Source: Winogradskyella litoriviva
Lineage (GTDB): Bacteria > Bacteroidota > Bacteroidia > Flavobacteriales > Flavobacteriaceae
Assembly: GCF_013249065.1 (NCBI RefSeq)
Contig: NZ_JABRWQ010000003.1
Coordinates: 372,001 to 436,000, forward strand
Length of the DNA stretch: 64,000 bases
Direction: 5' to 3'
Below are positions 19,132-28,891 of the stretch, in pieces. Position 1 is the first letter of the stretch. Every line of letters begins with the position of its first letter. The position numbers and the translations under genes are program-made. The notes beneath the pieces are model-generated. The model did no database searches. It saw nothing but the letters and a program-made list of their open reading frames with translations, and had not been told where the DNA came from.

Positions 19132-19976
19132 TTTAGAAATTTTAATATTAAAACTTTAACTCTGCTTTTATTTAGATTAAATGGATTGATCTTATTTTTA
19201 AAATATGCTTTCACAAATAACCATTTGTTTTGATCAAGAATTTTAAACCCAATAAATTGCAACCAGAAATTATCAAATTCTCTTGCTCGTAACAATTCTT
19301 TTCTGTTTAAAAGCCACTCTTGCGAAAATTTCCATGTCTCACCTTTAGTGATTGGATTATTGTTTTCCCAATGCACTATAGCTCCAACGTGAGGAGATGT
19401 TCCCAACTCATATTTTTTATTTTCTGCACGTAATAAAAAATCAAAATCTTGATGTCTCTTTATGGTTTCGTCAAATAAAACATCCTGAGCTAATAAACTC
19501 TTACAAAATAAAGATGGCGTATACATTGCCATTCCTTTTACAAATAAAAAGGTAGCAACACGCTCGTCGTTATTTTTTTGTTTACTCGGTGAAAAGAAAA
19601 CTCCTTTTTGATTAATAATTTTTACTTTACTCGAAGCCAAATCTAGGTTGTTCACTTTAACAAATTCTAATGATTCTCTTAAGTGATTTGGTAACCACTC
19701 ATCATCTGCATCTAAAAAAGCAATATAATCTCCTTTTGCCACTTTTATACCTGTATTTCGCGCTGAAGACCCGTTTTTATTGATTTGGTGAGATATTGTT
19801 GTTAAACGCGAATCCTTAAAGTTATTTATTATAGTTAAGGCTTCATGCCAATCTGGAGAAGCATCATTAACAAGTATTATTTCAAATTCTTGAAGAGTTT
19901 GCGCAAAAACACTCTGCAAAGCTCGCTTTATATCTTTAGAGTTTTTATAAAAGGGTATTATTATGGAAATAAGCAT
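19128..19976 (-). CDS. Family 2 glycosyltransferase
   Basis: This is a 282-residue GT-A enzyme with LISIIIPFYKNSKDIKRALQSVFAQ, ILVNDASPDWHEAL in the nucleotide-binding position (NDAS variant of DDGS), and YIAFLDADDEWLP (DxD, about residue 91-94). The C-terminal third contains a basic segment around WLNRKELLRAR and ends in Lys-rich sequence. It is coupled to the following GT4 gene by a 4-base overlap. It probably acts on the same repeat unit; specificity is unknown. Confidence 0.87.
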   Translation of the reverse strand: MLISIIIPFYKNSKDIKRALQSVFAQTLQEFEIILVNDASPDWHEALTIINNFKDSRLTTISHQINKNGSSARNTGIKVAKGDYIAFLDADDEWLPNHLRESLEFVKVNNLDLASSKVKIINQKGVFFSPSKQKNNDERVATFLFVKGMAMYTPSLFCKSLLAQDVLFDETIKRHQDFDFLLRAENKKYELGTSPHVGAIVHWENNNPITKGETWKFSQEWLLNRKELLRAREFDNFWLQFIGFKILDQNKWLFVKAYFKNKINPFNLNKSRVKVLILKFLK

Positions 19977-20050
19977 CTGAGAACTAAAATTGAATCTTTA
20001 TTATTAAACTTGTTTTATTGTAATTATCCTTTTTAACTAAAAAAATTAAA

Positions 20051-21088
20051 TTAATTATGAGGCAATTTATTCTCCCCAAGAAACAGCTTTGAAAGCCAAT
20101 TTACTCGTGCCATAATAAGGTGAATCAATGTTGGTATTAAAACCCCAATAATTAACAACAAATATATATTATTAATGTTAAGTGCATATAACTCAATAAG
20201 AATTAAAGCATGCAAATACATTATGGTCATAGATGATTTGCCTACATATTGCAGAACTTTAAAGGTTCTCTTATTCTGCGATATATAATTACCAACAAAT
20301 AGCACGATATAAAAACCACCAAGAGCGGCAAAAGCAGAAATAACAGGCATCCCATATTGTGCACTACGCATATGATAAGTTAAAGGAAAATTGCCAACAA
20401 AGAATATAACAGAGGTTAATAGACATAAAACAACTAAAATCCATACTTGATATGATTTGAGTGAATATTTTTTAATAAAAAAACCAATAAAAAACAATGG
20501 CAAAGCACCACAGACAATATTTAAAGCTAATGGTAAATGAAACTCTGGAAATACATACTGATTAACAAAAGCTAGAATATAAGCCAATACGACAACTAAA
20601 ATAATAAGATTTTTATTCACCTTAACCATAATAAAATTTGCCAATTGTTGTGTAAAAAACAAACACATAGGAAACCATAAAATCATTTCAAAACCATGAA
20701 CTTCCATTCCTCCGTATAGTTGCGTCAGAAAATGATTTTTATAAAAAAGTGCTTTTTCTCCTGCTAAATTGCCTTGGATTAAATTTGCAAAAAAACCAGC
20801 AATAGCTTTACTATTAAATATAATTAACCAAGTAAAATAAGGTATTAAAAGATGCTTAATTTTTTTAACAAAATACTTAACGGTTGGCTGTGCTCCTTTA
20901 AAAAGCCAACCACTAAGTAAAAAGTAAAACGGCATATGAACTAAATAAATAGATTGATATAAGCCGTTAAGGATTTTATGCTCGCCATCACTCATTAATA
21001 TTGCTTCTAAAATATGCCCAAGTACAACACTAATAATTACAAGAGCTTTAGCTGAAGTAATAGATTCTCTATTGAATATATTTAACAT
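20051..21088 (-). CDS. Acyltransferase family 3, fucose O-acetylase-like
   Basis: This 345-residue protein has about 10 membrane helices. AT3 motifs are KALVIISVVLGHILEAIL (with the catalytic-type His) and LVHMPFYFLLSGWLFKGA. The basic VKKIKHLLIPYFTWL follows. This N-terminal arrangement matches the NolL/fucose-4-O-acetylase branch of the superfamily better than the OafA branch. That would fit the GDP-fucose genes of the same locus, but substrate assignment is inference. No soluble SGNH domain is attached. Confidence 0.85.
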   Translation of the reverse strand: MLNIFNRESITSAKALVIISVVLGHILEAILMSDGEHKILNGLYQSIYLVHMPFYFLLSGWLFKGAQPTVKYFVKKIKHLLIPYFTWLIIFNSKAIAGFFANLIQGNLAGEKALFYKNHFLTQLYGGMEVHGFEMILWFPMCLFFTQQLANFIMVKVNKNLIILVVVLAYILAFVNQYVFPEFHLPLALNIVCGALPLFFIGFFIKKYSLKSYQVWILVVLCLLTSVIFFVGNFPLTYHMRSAQYGMPVISAFAALGGFYIVLFVGNYISQNKRTFKVLQYVGKSSMTIMYLHALILIELYALNINNIYLLLIIGVLIPTLIHLIMARVNWLSKLFLGENKLPHN

Positions 21089-21110
21089 TTATAATATAAT
21101 TTGTAATAAT

Positions 21111-22358
21111 TTAAACAGAAAACACCTCAACTAAACTCTCCGAATTATCCTTTATTAATAAACCTTGATAAGCCCATACAATTTGCATCCGTGCTGCATA
21201 ATCTTCTGCCTTCATTGCTACTTTATAATGATACATGGCATCTAAAACTTTTTGACTTTGTTTAGTGATATCGAAAGCATAATCAATTCTTTTTAGCGCT
21301 CCCCAAACTGGATACTTTAGAACAGAGACATCACCTTTATATTTTTTTAATGCGTTATTAATGAGTTGAAAAGCTATTTGATGTTCAATATGTTTATCCG
21401 CATCCGAAGGTGCGAAAATTAAAACCGGATTTAACTTATTAACCAATTGAAGGAGTCTTTTCTCATTTTCCTCACTAGCATCCAATTCTTCCTCGCTATT
21501 AGATGGCCAATAGTATTGATTAAAAGAAAATTGTTCTGCTACTAATTTAGCTTCATGCCATCTTACAGTATGTCTTATTTTTTCTAGTTCATTTTTAAGA
21601 GCACTACATGTCGCTCCTTGAGACATCTGTACAACATGTATAGTTGCACCTAATTTGGATAATTCTAAAAGGGTACCTCCACAGCCTACTAATTCATCAT
21701 CTGGGTGAGGGGCAAGAACAAGTACATTCCCATTATTATTTAACAATAAATCGTTAAGAGAAATATGTTTAATCTCATTATTTATTAGAACATCATTTTT
21801 TATAATTCTATCACTATATTTTGTTTCCATTTGATTCATTAAATAATCTTTGCTATTTAACTTTTGTCTCAACATAGCTTCAGCTTGCAACTTTTTTTGA
21901 AAAAGGATTCCCTTACCTCTTAAAAATTGTAACTCAGCGGGAAATGAAGAGTAACAAAGTCCATAGTCCTCCGTTAATTGTATTAGTTTTTTAGACATAA
22001 AAATCTGCCTAATAAAAGCAATACGAATTAAACAAGCTATATTCCAAAATAACCATCGTAATAATGAAGAAATAAAGAGTTTAATATTTTTACTAAGTTT
22101 AGGGAACCTATAACCTTTTATAAAGAAATAACCCTCTTCATTCAATTGATGAGAAAAGCATTGAATATACCATCTTTGCCAGTTCATAAAATCACAATCT
22201 AGCCTTACAAAAACTGCTTGATATTCACTTTCTTTTTCTGGAAAATCATCCAATGAGCCAAAATGTAAATTTGAATTACTAATATTCGCCTTTAACTTAC
22301 CCTGTAAACTCGGTATTAAATTTAACCAATTCGTTTTTGATTTTCCTTCTTTACTCAT
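21111..22358 (-). CDS. PIG-L family deacetylase with extra N-terminal domain
   Basis: The C-terminal half (about 205-415) is a PIG-L/LmbE zinc deacetylase. It has the metal motif LAPHPDDELVGCGG near residues 215-228 and the second-site HxxH in DKHIEHQIA. These enzymes remove N-acetyl groups from GlcNAc-type sugars. The first 180 residues are not part of the usual family, whose members are about 220-280 residues. They contain YQAVFVRLDCDFMNWQRWY and LNEEGYFFIKGYRF, which look like the last strands of a class I methyltransferase fold lacking its SAM-binding start. Its presence suggests that the polymer carries some free amino sugars. Confidence 0.85.
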   Translation of the reverse strand: MSKEGKSKTNWLNLIPSLQGKLKANISNSNLHFGSLDDFPEKESEYQAVFVRLDCDFMNWQRWYIQCFSHQLNEEGYFFIKGYRFPKLSKNIKLFISSLLRWLFWNIACLIRIAFIRQIFMSKKLIQLTEDYGLCYSSFPAELQFLRGKGILFQKKLQAEAMLRQKLNSKDYLMNQMETKYSDRIIKNDVLINNEIKHISLNDLLLNNNGNVLVLAPHPDDELVGCGGTLLELSKLGATIHVVQMSQGATCSALKNELEKIRHTVRWHEAKLVAEQFSFNQYYWPSNSEEELDASEENEKRLLQLVNKLNPVLIFAPSDADKHIEHQIAFQLINNALKKYKGDVSVLKYPVWGALKRIDYAFDITKQSQKVLDAMYHYKVAMKAEDYAARMQIVWAYQGLLIKDNSESLVEVFSV

Positions 22359-22369
22359 TGATTAAATTC

Positions 22370-23557
22370 TTAAATTTCAATTGCTTCTTTATACAGGCTA
22401 AGATAAGCATCAATTCGTTTATCCATTCCATATTCTTCAAGCACTAAGCTTCTATTTTCCTCTAAAATTTCTTTATATTTCGTTCTTTCACTAATCGCTT
22501 CTTTAATATTAGCAATCCAACTTTCTTTATCCGCTAATTCAGGAATGAAGCCATTTTCTTTATGTCTTATAATATCCGGTGCAACACCTACAGGACTAGC
22601 TACGACTAATAGTTTAAATAGCATTGCTTCTAAAATCACATTTCCAAATCCTTCGGACATTGAGGTATGAACCAAAATATTAGATAATTCAAAAATATCC
22701 GATAGCTCTGCTCTTTTTAGTCTACCCATAAAAATCACACTCTTTTCAATACCAATTAACTCGCATTGTTTTTCTAAAGAACTACGCAACGGTCCATCTC
22801 CACATATAATTAATTTTAAGTTCTCTTTGACTTCAATTGGTAAGCTTGTAAAAACATTTAAGAGTAATTCATGATTTTTTACATCTACCAGATTACCAAT
22901 ACTCAACAACACTGTATCTTTCTCATTAATACCAAGTGATTTTCTAGAATGTACACCTGCCACATCAAAAGTAGTTGCTGAAAGGCCTTGGCTTACGCAT
23001 CTAATATCGGCTTCCGCTCCTAATATTTGCCTTGCTCTACTTACAGTAAAACGACTTCCTCCATTAACTATTCCACTTTTAGCATAACTATTAATAATAT
23101 TATTACGAAAAAAATAATTCCATAAAGCCCCATATTTACCAGTGGTCAGAATATCATATCCTCGTAAGGTTAATATTTGCGGTACAGTATTGACTAAGGT
23201 TCCTCCAATACCTCCAGGGTACGCGAAATGTGTATGTATTATATCACTAGGTTGTTCTTTTTCTAACTCTAACAAAACTTTATAAACTCCTGCTATGGGT
23301 TTTGTATGGTAACTGTAGCGTGGTAATCTCCATTTATATGTACTCCACAACGAACCAAATACTCTACTAAAAGCACTATCCAAAATAAGAGAGCGCTGTG
23401 AACAATATGAAAAAGACACCGACGGAAGTCGTTCCTTAACTTTCTCAGGGATAGGCTTTCCTGACAACACTCGTAACGTCACATTTCTGGTTGCTAATTC
23501 TTCAAGTTCATCAACTAAAAACCCATAAGTATCAGGAATAATCCACGTTATTATCAT
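22370..23557 (-). CDS. Family 4 glycosyltransferase
   Basis: This 395-residue GT-B enzyme has the acceptor-side IIHTHFAYPGGIGGTLVN, the donor-side LLSIGNLVDVKNHELLLNVF, KLIICGDGPLRSSLE, and the E-x7-E motif SEGFGNVILEAMLFKLLVVA. The overall arrangement is that of WcaL/AmsK-like exopolysaccharide transferases. Its ATG overlaps the stop of the ATP-grasp/phosphatase gene by 4 bases. Donor sugar unknown. Confidence 0.88.
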   Translation of the reverse strand: MIITWIIPDTYGFLVDELEELATRNVTLRVLSGKPIPEKVKERLPSVSFSYCSQRSLILDSAFSRVFGSLWSTYKWRLPRYSYHTKPIAGVYKVLLELEKEQPSDIIHTHFAYPGGIGGTLVNTVPQILTLRGYDILTTGKYGALWNYFFRNNIINSYAKSGIVNGGSRFTVSRARQILGAEADIRCVSQGLSATTFDVAGVHSRKSLGINEKDTVLLSIGNLVDVKNHELLLNVFTSLPIEVKENLKLIICGDGPLRSSLEKQCELIGIEKSVIFMGRLKRAELSDIFELSNILVHTSMSEGFGNVILEAMLFKLLVVASPVGVAPDIIRHKENGFIPELADKESWIANIKEAISERTKYKEILEENRSLVLEEYGMDKRIDAYLSLYKEAIEI

Positions 23558-25317
23558 TTTGTTAGTATTAATTCTTCTAATTTATTCAATTCTTTATCTA
23601 ATCGACGGTAAATTGCACCTCCTGTACCAATTTTCTGCCCATAAGGATCTTGAATTTCAGCATTCTCATAATTATCACCTATAGCTCCTAAAAGTATGGT
23701 TTTTATTATAGCTTCAGGAAACTCCTTTTTAACATCTTCTAAATTTCGTTGATCCATAACAATTAATAAATCCGCTTCATTAACTAAATCTGAAGTAATT
23801 CGTTTAGATCGATGTCCTGATAATTCAACGCCTAAGTTTCTAGCAACAGACTGAAAGCGCAACGGTGTGGAGCGACCTACATTATTATGAAACCCAACAG
23901 ATTTAGATTTTGGCAACTCTAAATTTGACTCACGCTTCGCTTCCCATCTAAACTCCGTATAAGAACTCCTGCAAATATTACCATAGCACACAAAAAGGAT
24001 ATTTTTTATTTGTGGAAATTTATTTCTCAATAATTCAGTTCTTTTAATACCTTCCAAAACAATATCAGGTGTTTCGTGTTTCTTTTTTTTGGAGCTAGAA
24101 AGGTTTCTTTTTATTTGTCCTAGTTCATTTTTTAAAAGTCTTAAATATCTTTTTATCGTTAACCAAGGTTCACTAGGTTTCATCCAATCACTTCCTATAG
24201 TAGGATTTACGAAATTTAAAGCCACTTGCATAGCCCCTTTAAACTTAGGCGCTTCTTCATCCTTAAATTTAGATGTCTCAGTCCATAATGACCTTAAGTA
24301 TAACATATCAAATCTTGGTTCATGCCATTTCACAATCCTTTCTAAATCAGGCTGTTTTACCTTTGTATAACCATTCAGAAAACTTTCCACCATAGCCTTT
24401 GGAAAATCTGCTTCTGCCCTTAAAGCTAAACCTAAAGAACCCCATAGCCTTCCATTAATTTCTAGAAATTTAGGCGACTTCCCGTCTTCTTTCCTAAACT
24501 CTACCATGGCTAAACCATCATAATCAATAGCCTCTAATAGTTTTTCGCCTGCATCCAATACTTCTTGATTATTTGAACTTTCACAATATGCAGATACACC
24601 TCCTGTCCACGGTACTTCATGTAATCTGCGATGTGCAAAGCGCAATACTATTTTTCCATTTTTTCTTAAAAAAAAAGCTCCAACACCATATCCTGGAACC
24701 ATTTGTTGTAAAATAATACTGCAACTAATTGGTTTCAATTCAGCTACAGAATCTACTAATTCCATATAATTATCAACAACTCTTAGACTTCCTTTTTCAT
24801 AAATACCGGAAGGATTTAATACGTTATCCCATTTTAATATTAGTGGATAATTAAGAGATTCATTGGGTATATTTGTGACTTCTGAAAAGGCCTCTCTAAT
24901 AAAAAATGTTTTAGGAATTTTAAGTCCGGCATCTTGAGCTGCTTGAGTAGCATTGAATTTACTTAGGGTATATTTAAGTGAGTTATGAGATGGCATAATA
25001 AAGCGCCCCTCAATATCGGCGTGTTCTATTCTTATAGATTCACAGGCAAATACTATTCCTTCATTAATTGGAAAAACAAAAAGCCCCTCATTTTTGTTTA
25101 CAAACTCAGTAATCCAATTTTTAAAATCGTAAAATTTTTCGATTGGACATGGATGTAAAATAACATTTTCTTTTTTATCCAATGATTGTAAACCTTTTAC
25201 CGTAGTTGCCTTAATTACCCTAATATTTGCAGTTTCCAAAGATTGTAATGCTCCCAATGCAGAGCGTTCATGAATATTAGTGAGAAGTATTGAAGGTTTT
25301 TTCATATTTAAAATCAT
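23554..25317 (-). CDS. ATP-grasp ligase fused to low-molecular-weight protein tyrosine phosphatase
   Basis: This is a 587-residue two-domain protein. Residues about 1-345 form an ATP-grasp carboxylate-amine-ligase-like enzyme: YPLILKWDNVLNPSGIYEK (ATP lysine), IILQQMVPGYGVGAFFL, and MVEFRKEDGKSPKFLEINGRLWGS (metal-binding Glu/Asn). After a basic linker (about 385-435), residues 438-587 are a complete LMW-PTP. The phosphate loop is CYGNICRS with Cys444 and Arg450, and the general acid is Asp557 in DPYG. LMW-PTPs (Wzb) dephosphorylate Wzc Tyr tails in capsule loci, and no separate wzb exists here, so this domain is the natural partner of wzc. The ATP-grasp substrate is unknown; an amino-acid or carboxylate decoration of a sugar is possible. 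The start may be Met5 (25305). Confidence 0.88.
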   Translation of the reverse strand: MILNMKKPSILLTNIHERSALGALQSLETANIRVIKATTVKGLQSLDKKENVILHPCPIEKFYDFKNWITEFVNKNEGLFVFPINEGIVFACESIRIEHADIEGRFIMPSHNSLKYTLSKFNATQAAQDAGLKIPKTFFIREAFSEVTNIPNESLNYPLILKWDNVLNPSGIYEKGSLRVVDNYMELVDSVAELKPISCSIILQQMVPGYGVGAFFLRKNGKIVLRFAHRRLHEVPWTGGVSAYCESSNNQEVLDAGEKLLEAIDYDGLAMVEFRKEDGKSPKFLEINGRLWGSLGLALRAEADFPKAMVESFLNGYTKVKQPDLERIVKWHEPRFDMLYLRSLWTETSKFKDEEAPKFKGAMQVALNFVNPTIGSDWMKPSEPWLTIKRYLRLLKNELGQIKRNLSSSKKKKHETPDIVLEGIKRTELLRNKFPQIKNILFVCYGNICRSSYTEFRWEAKRESNLELPKSKSVGFHNNVGRSTPLRFQSVARNLGVELSGHRSKRITSDLVNEADLLIVMDQRNLEDVKKEFPEAIIKTILLGAIGDNYENAEIQDPYGQKIGTGGAIYRRLDKELNKLEELILTK

Positions 25318-25325
25318 CGCTGTCT

Positions 25326-26819
25326 TTATTCTTTTTTTCTCGAAACTGCCTGCTTAAGGCGATTTAATAATTCTATAAGTTGGGTTTTACCTCCTGGCAA
25401 TATAAAAATACAGACGATATAAAAAACTGTAAACTCAAGAGTTATTATAACTAAATTAATAAAACTACTTTGAAAAAAAGTTGAAAAATCTATATATACT
25501 ATCATAACTGCAGCTGAAATTGAACCAACTGCACTGCGCCAAACACCAGTCATAAAATCTAACAGTGTTATTCCTGTACCATTAGATGCATATAAAAAGA
25601 TTGGCACAAAAAGTATATACCCTGTTATAGCATAAGAAATTGCCAACACCTCCACACCGTAGTTTACACTAACTAAAAAAGTGATTGATATAGCTATTGC
25701 AGATATAAACCCACAGTACAAATGGCGTTTAGCATGACCTAAAGCTAGCAAGACCACACCAAATAAACCTGAAACAGGCTGGAGAAAAGCTGCTATTGCC
25801 AAATATTTCATAATGGGAACTACCGGGAGCCATTTATCACCCAGTACGACATTAACTATAGGATTGGCCGCTGCAAAAGTAAGTGTTGCTATTGGCATGG
25901 TTACTAATGACAAAATACTTAGAAGTTGCGTGTAATAAGACTTAAAACGCTCCTGTTCATTTTGCAAACTACTTAAGCCTGGCAGCGCAACAGCCGCCAA
26001 CGGAGTTCTAATTGTCGATATAGGAAACATGATTAATCGATACGCTCTACTATAATAACCCAAAATATCAGACCCAAGCACTTTACCAATTAAAACATTG
26101 TCTAAATTACGTGAAAAATAATTTACAAACTCAAAACCAGTTAAGTTTAATCCATACCTTATCATTTCACGACTTCCTGTATTTCTACTTGGCAATCCAG
26201 GTTTCCATCCTGAAAAAAGCCAAACTAAAAGCGTATTAAAAAAAGAAGCCGATACCGCACCCAAAACTAGTGCCCAATGTTCTAATCCATATAAAGCACC
26301 AATTAAGGATACAATAAAACTAATAATTGCACTAACAATGCGAGCAACACTCAATTGTTTAAACTGCATATTCCTATTTAATAATGCAGAATGTTGTGCT
26401 CCCAAACTCGCTATTAGTATATTAAATCCCAAAACTACTGTCATCCATTTTAACTCAGGCCTCTCGTAAAACCATACCACTAAAGGAGATAATAAGGCCA
26501 AAGCGAGAGTTAATCCAAGACCAATCGTTACATTTACCCAAAACATCACAGTTACTTGAGCTGTATTGAGCTCCTTTCTTTGAATAGTAGCAGTACTTAA
26601 ACCTAAATCCTTAAATAGACCTGCAAAAGCAATAACAGCCATAACCATGCCAATTAAACCATAGGCATCCGGTGAAAGCATACGTGCAAGCACAATAGTT
26701 GATGCTAATTGTAAAACTACAGAAATTACTTGCGAACCCATATTAATCATACCCGACTGTGTGGATTTTCGACTTAAATCTTTTGTCTCTAAAGATGCTA
26801 TTTTAGAATTCTTAGCCAT
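25326..26819 (-). CDS. Wzx/WzxC-type polysaccharide flippase (MOP superfamily)
   Basis: This 497-residue protein has about 12-14 membrane helices. Residues 18-75 (SGMINMGSQVISVVLQLASTI, then ARMLSPDAYGLIGMVMAVIAFAGLFKDLGLSTATIQRKEL) match the WzxC/TuaB branch of polysaccharide transporters closely. DNVLIGKVLGSDILGYYSRAYRL is another family hallmark. It flips the lipid-linked repeat unit to the periplasmic face for the polymerase at 15697. The protein ends with a short basic tail. Confidence 0.92.
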   Translation of the reverse strand: MAKNSKIASLETKDLSRKSTQSGMINMGSQVISVVLQLASTIVLARMLSPDAYGLIGMVMAVIAFAGLFKDLGLSTATIQRKELNTAQVTVMFWVNVTIGLGLTLALALLSPLVVWFYERPELKWMTVVLGFNILIASLGAQHSALLNRNMQFKQLSVARIVSAIISFIVSLIGALYGLEHWALVLGAVSASFFNTLLVWLFSGWKPGLPSRNTGSREMIRYGLNLTGFEFVNYFSRNLDNVLIGKVLGSDILGYYSRAYRLIMFPISTIRTPLAAVALPGLSSLQNEQERFKSYYTQLLSILSLVTMPIATLTFAAANPIVNVVLGDKWLPVVPIMKYLAIAAFLQPVSGLFGVVLLALGHAKRHLYCGFISAIAISITFLVSVNYGVEVLAISYAITGYILFVPIFLYASNGTGITLLDFMTGVWRSAVGSISAAVMIVYIDFSTFFQSSFINLVIITLEFTVFYIVCIFILPGGKTQLIELLNRLKQAVSRKKE

Positions 26820-26852
26820 TATTGGATTTTTCTACAATTATAAGATTGATTA

Positions 26853-28832
26853 TTAATTAAATAAAAGGTCAAATATTTCTGAAATTTTTCTTGCACCTGC
26901 CTGTGATAAATGATTATCATCGTAATATAATGCCTTCCCATCTAATTCCATTCTATAATATTCCTCTTTTTTATTAAATAATAGCTCTGTAGCATCTAAT
27001 ACAATTGCCCCATTCAACTCTAATTTTGATTGAAGCGCATCAAAATACTTATTTTGCTCTAGAAGATTGTTTTTATCGCATTTATAATGATCTATATCTG
27101 TACCAAATAATTCTTCTTTTATTAGCGCTTTAGGCACTGAAATATGATGACCAGGAATCTCTCTTAAAACCCATACTTTAACCCCTAAATTATCTAAAGT
27201 TTTAACAGTTTTTAAAAGATTGGCATTAAAGTTCTCAATAGCATTGGGATTTTCATTCGATTGATTATATAGAGCTTTATAGTAGCCGCTCCATCTTGCC
27301 ACCAATAGGACATTTGGAATCTGCTGTCGATTAACCTGTGTAATAATTGCTTCAGCCCATTCAGGACTTTCGTTTCCTAAAGAAAATTCGGAATACTTAT
27401 TTGGAGGTATATTATTTAAAACAGGTGCTGTACTACTATACCATGCAGCAGCAACAATATTCTTTTCACCAGCAGCTTTTATGACACTTGGAAGAATCGA
27501 CCTTGCGTGTGAATCTCCCCAAACTATAACATCAATCTGTTTGGAACCCGAACTACCGAATCTAGAAAAACTGCCAGATTTAGCATTTTCAATAGTAAGA
27601 GGTAAAGTAATTCTATTTTTATGTAAAGCTTCTGATTTAGTATTATCGTAACCAATTATTGTTTCATTAAATCGATTTACAAAACCTTTATTTATGAACA
27701 ACACAAATCCACATATTAAAAATATCATTGAAAATATTATCGCATAAGCGTATAATGATTTACTATTTTTGGCTAGTGTTTTTTTTCGGAATGGTGTTTC
27801 TACAAAGCGCCAAGATGCAATACCTAATATAAAACTCAATATAACAATACTCCATTTATACAATATAGAAAACTCTTCAAGCGCCCAATAATTAGAGAAT
27901 GCAATTAGTGGCCAATGCCATAAGTATAATGAATATGAAATAAGACCTATGAAAATAATTGGGCGCCAAGTAAATACTTTAGCAGCTATTGGTAATGGAC
28001 TATTATACTTAGGTGAAGCTCCCAATATAAAAAATGCGGTACCTAAACATGGTGGTATCGCTAATAAACCAGGAAACAAAGTCTCCTTAGTATATAAGAA
28101 ACATGGCAAAAGTATCCCTAATAATCCTATACCTACAATTAACTCTCTTACAACTTGTCGTTTTAACAAACTAATTATAGGAAGAAGTGCGACTAATGAC
28201 CCAATTAATAATTCCCATGCTCGAGTAGGAAGCATGTAGAACGTAAACGCCTGCATTTTAGGTAACAAAAAAATACTTAGAGCCAAACTCATAAAAAAAG
28301 CTGTAGCCAATACTGTTATTAATTTTATTCTAGAACTTATTTTTGCCCATTTAATCAATGCCCATAATAATAAAGGCACTACCATATAGAATTGTTCCTC
28401 CACAGATAAAGACCATGTATGAAGTAAAGGTTGTAATTCTGCCGACTCAGCAAAATAATTAGTATTTCTCCAAAAATAAATATTAGAACTAAAAAAAGTC
28501 TGGCTTATCACCGACTTCCCTAATGCCTTAAAATCAGATGGCAAAAGTAAAAACCATCCCATAACCATTGTTAAAATCACCATAGTAGCAGATGCAGGGA
28601 AAATTCGGCGAATTCGTCTTTCGTAAAAATTAAGAAATGAAAATCTATTTTCTTGAAGTTCTTTTACAATTAATGAGGTAATAAGGTAACCAGATATCAC
28701 AAAGAATATATCTACACCAATAAATCCACCAGGAAAACCAAGACCAACATGATAAAAAACAACGACCAAAACTGCAAGAGCTCTTAGTCCATCAATTTCA
28801 GGCCTATACTTAAAACCAGTTATTAGATTCAT
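26853..28832 (-). CDS. OafA-type acyltransferase with C-terminal SGNH domain
   Basis: This is a 659-residue fusion. Residues about 1-370 form the AT3 membrane domain of ten helices: YRPEIDGLRALAVLVVVFYH with the conserved His, FFVISGYLITSLI, FYERRIRRIFPA, and HTWSLSVEEQFY. An eleventh helix follows (about 375-395). The periplasmic SGNH domain (about 440-655) has block I GDSH near residue 453 and the block V pair in DDNHLSQAG. The AT3 part carries acetyl groups across the membrane and the SGNH part places them on the sugar. It is the third AT3 protein in the locus. Confidence 0.92.
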   Translation of the reverse strand: MNLITGFKYRPEIDGLRALAVLVVVFYHVGLGFPGGFIGVDIFFVISGYLITSLIVKELQENRFSFLNFYERRIRRIFPASATMVILTMVMGWFLLLPSDFKALGKSVISQTFFSSNIYFWRNTNYFAESAELQPLLHTWSLSVEEQFYMVVPLLLWALIKWAKISSRIKLITVLATAFFMSLALSIFLLPKMQAFTFYMLPTRAWELLIGSLVALLPIISLLKRQVVRELIVGIGLLGILLPCFLYTKETLFPGLLAIPPCLGTAFFILGASPKYNSPLPIAAKVFTWRPIIFIGLISYSLYLWHWPLIAFSNYWALEEFSILYKWSIVILSFILGIASWRFVETPFRKKTLAKNSKSLYAYAIIFSMIFLICGFVLFINKGFVNRFNETIIGYDNTKSEALHKNRITLPLTIENAKSGSFSRFGSSGSKQIDVIVWGDSHARSILPSVIKAAGEKNIVAAAWYSSTAPVLNNIPPNKYSEFSLGNESPEWAEAIITQVNRQQIPNVLLVARWSGYYKALYNQSNENPNAIENFNANLLKTVKTLDNLGVKVWVLREIPGHHISVPKALIKEELFGTDIDHYKCDKNNLLEQNKYFDALQSKLELNGAIVLDATELLFNKKEEYYRMELDGKALYYDDNHLSQAGARKISEIFDLLFN

Positions 28833-28891
28833 TTATTGATAATTAAGTAAAAATAGGGTTAATCAATTTAGCTGTGACGCTGAGGGCAAAA

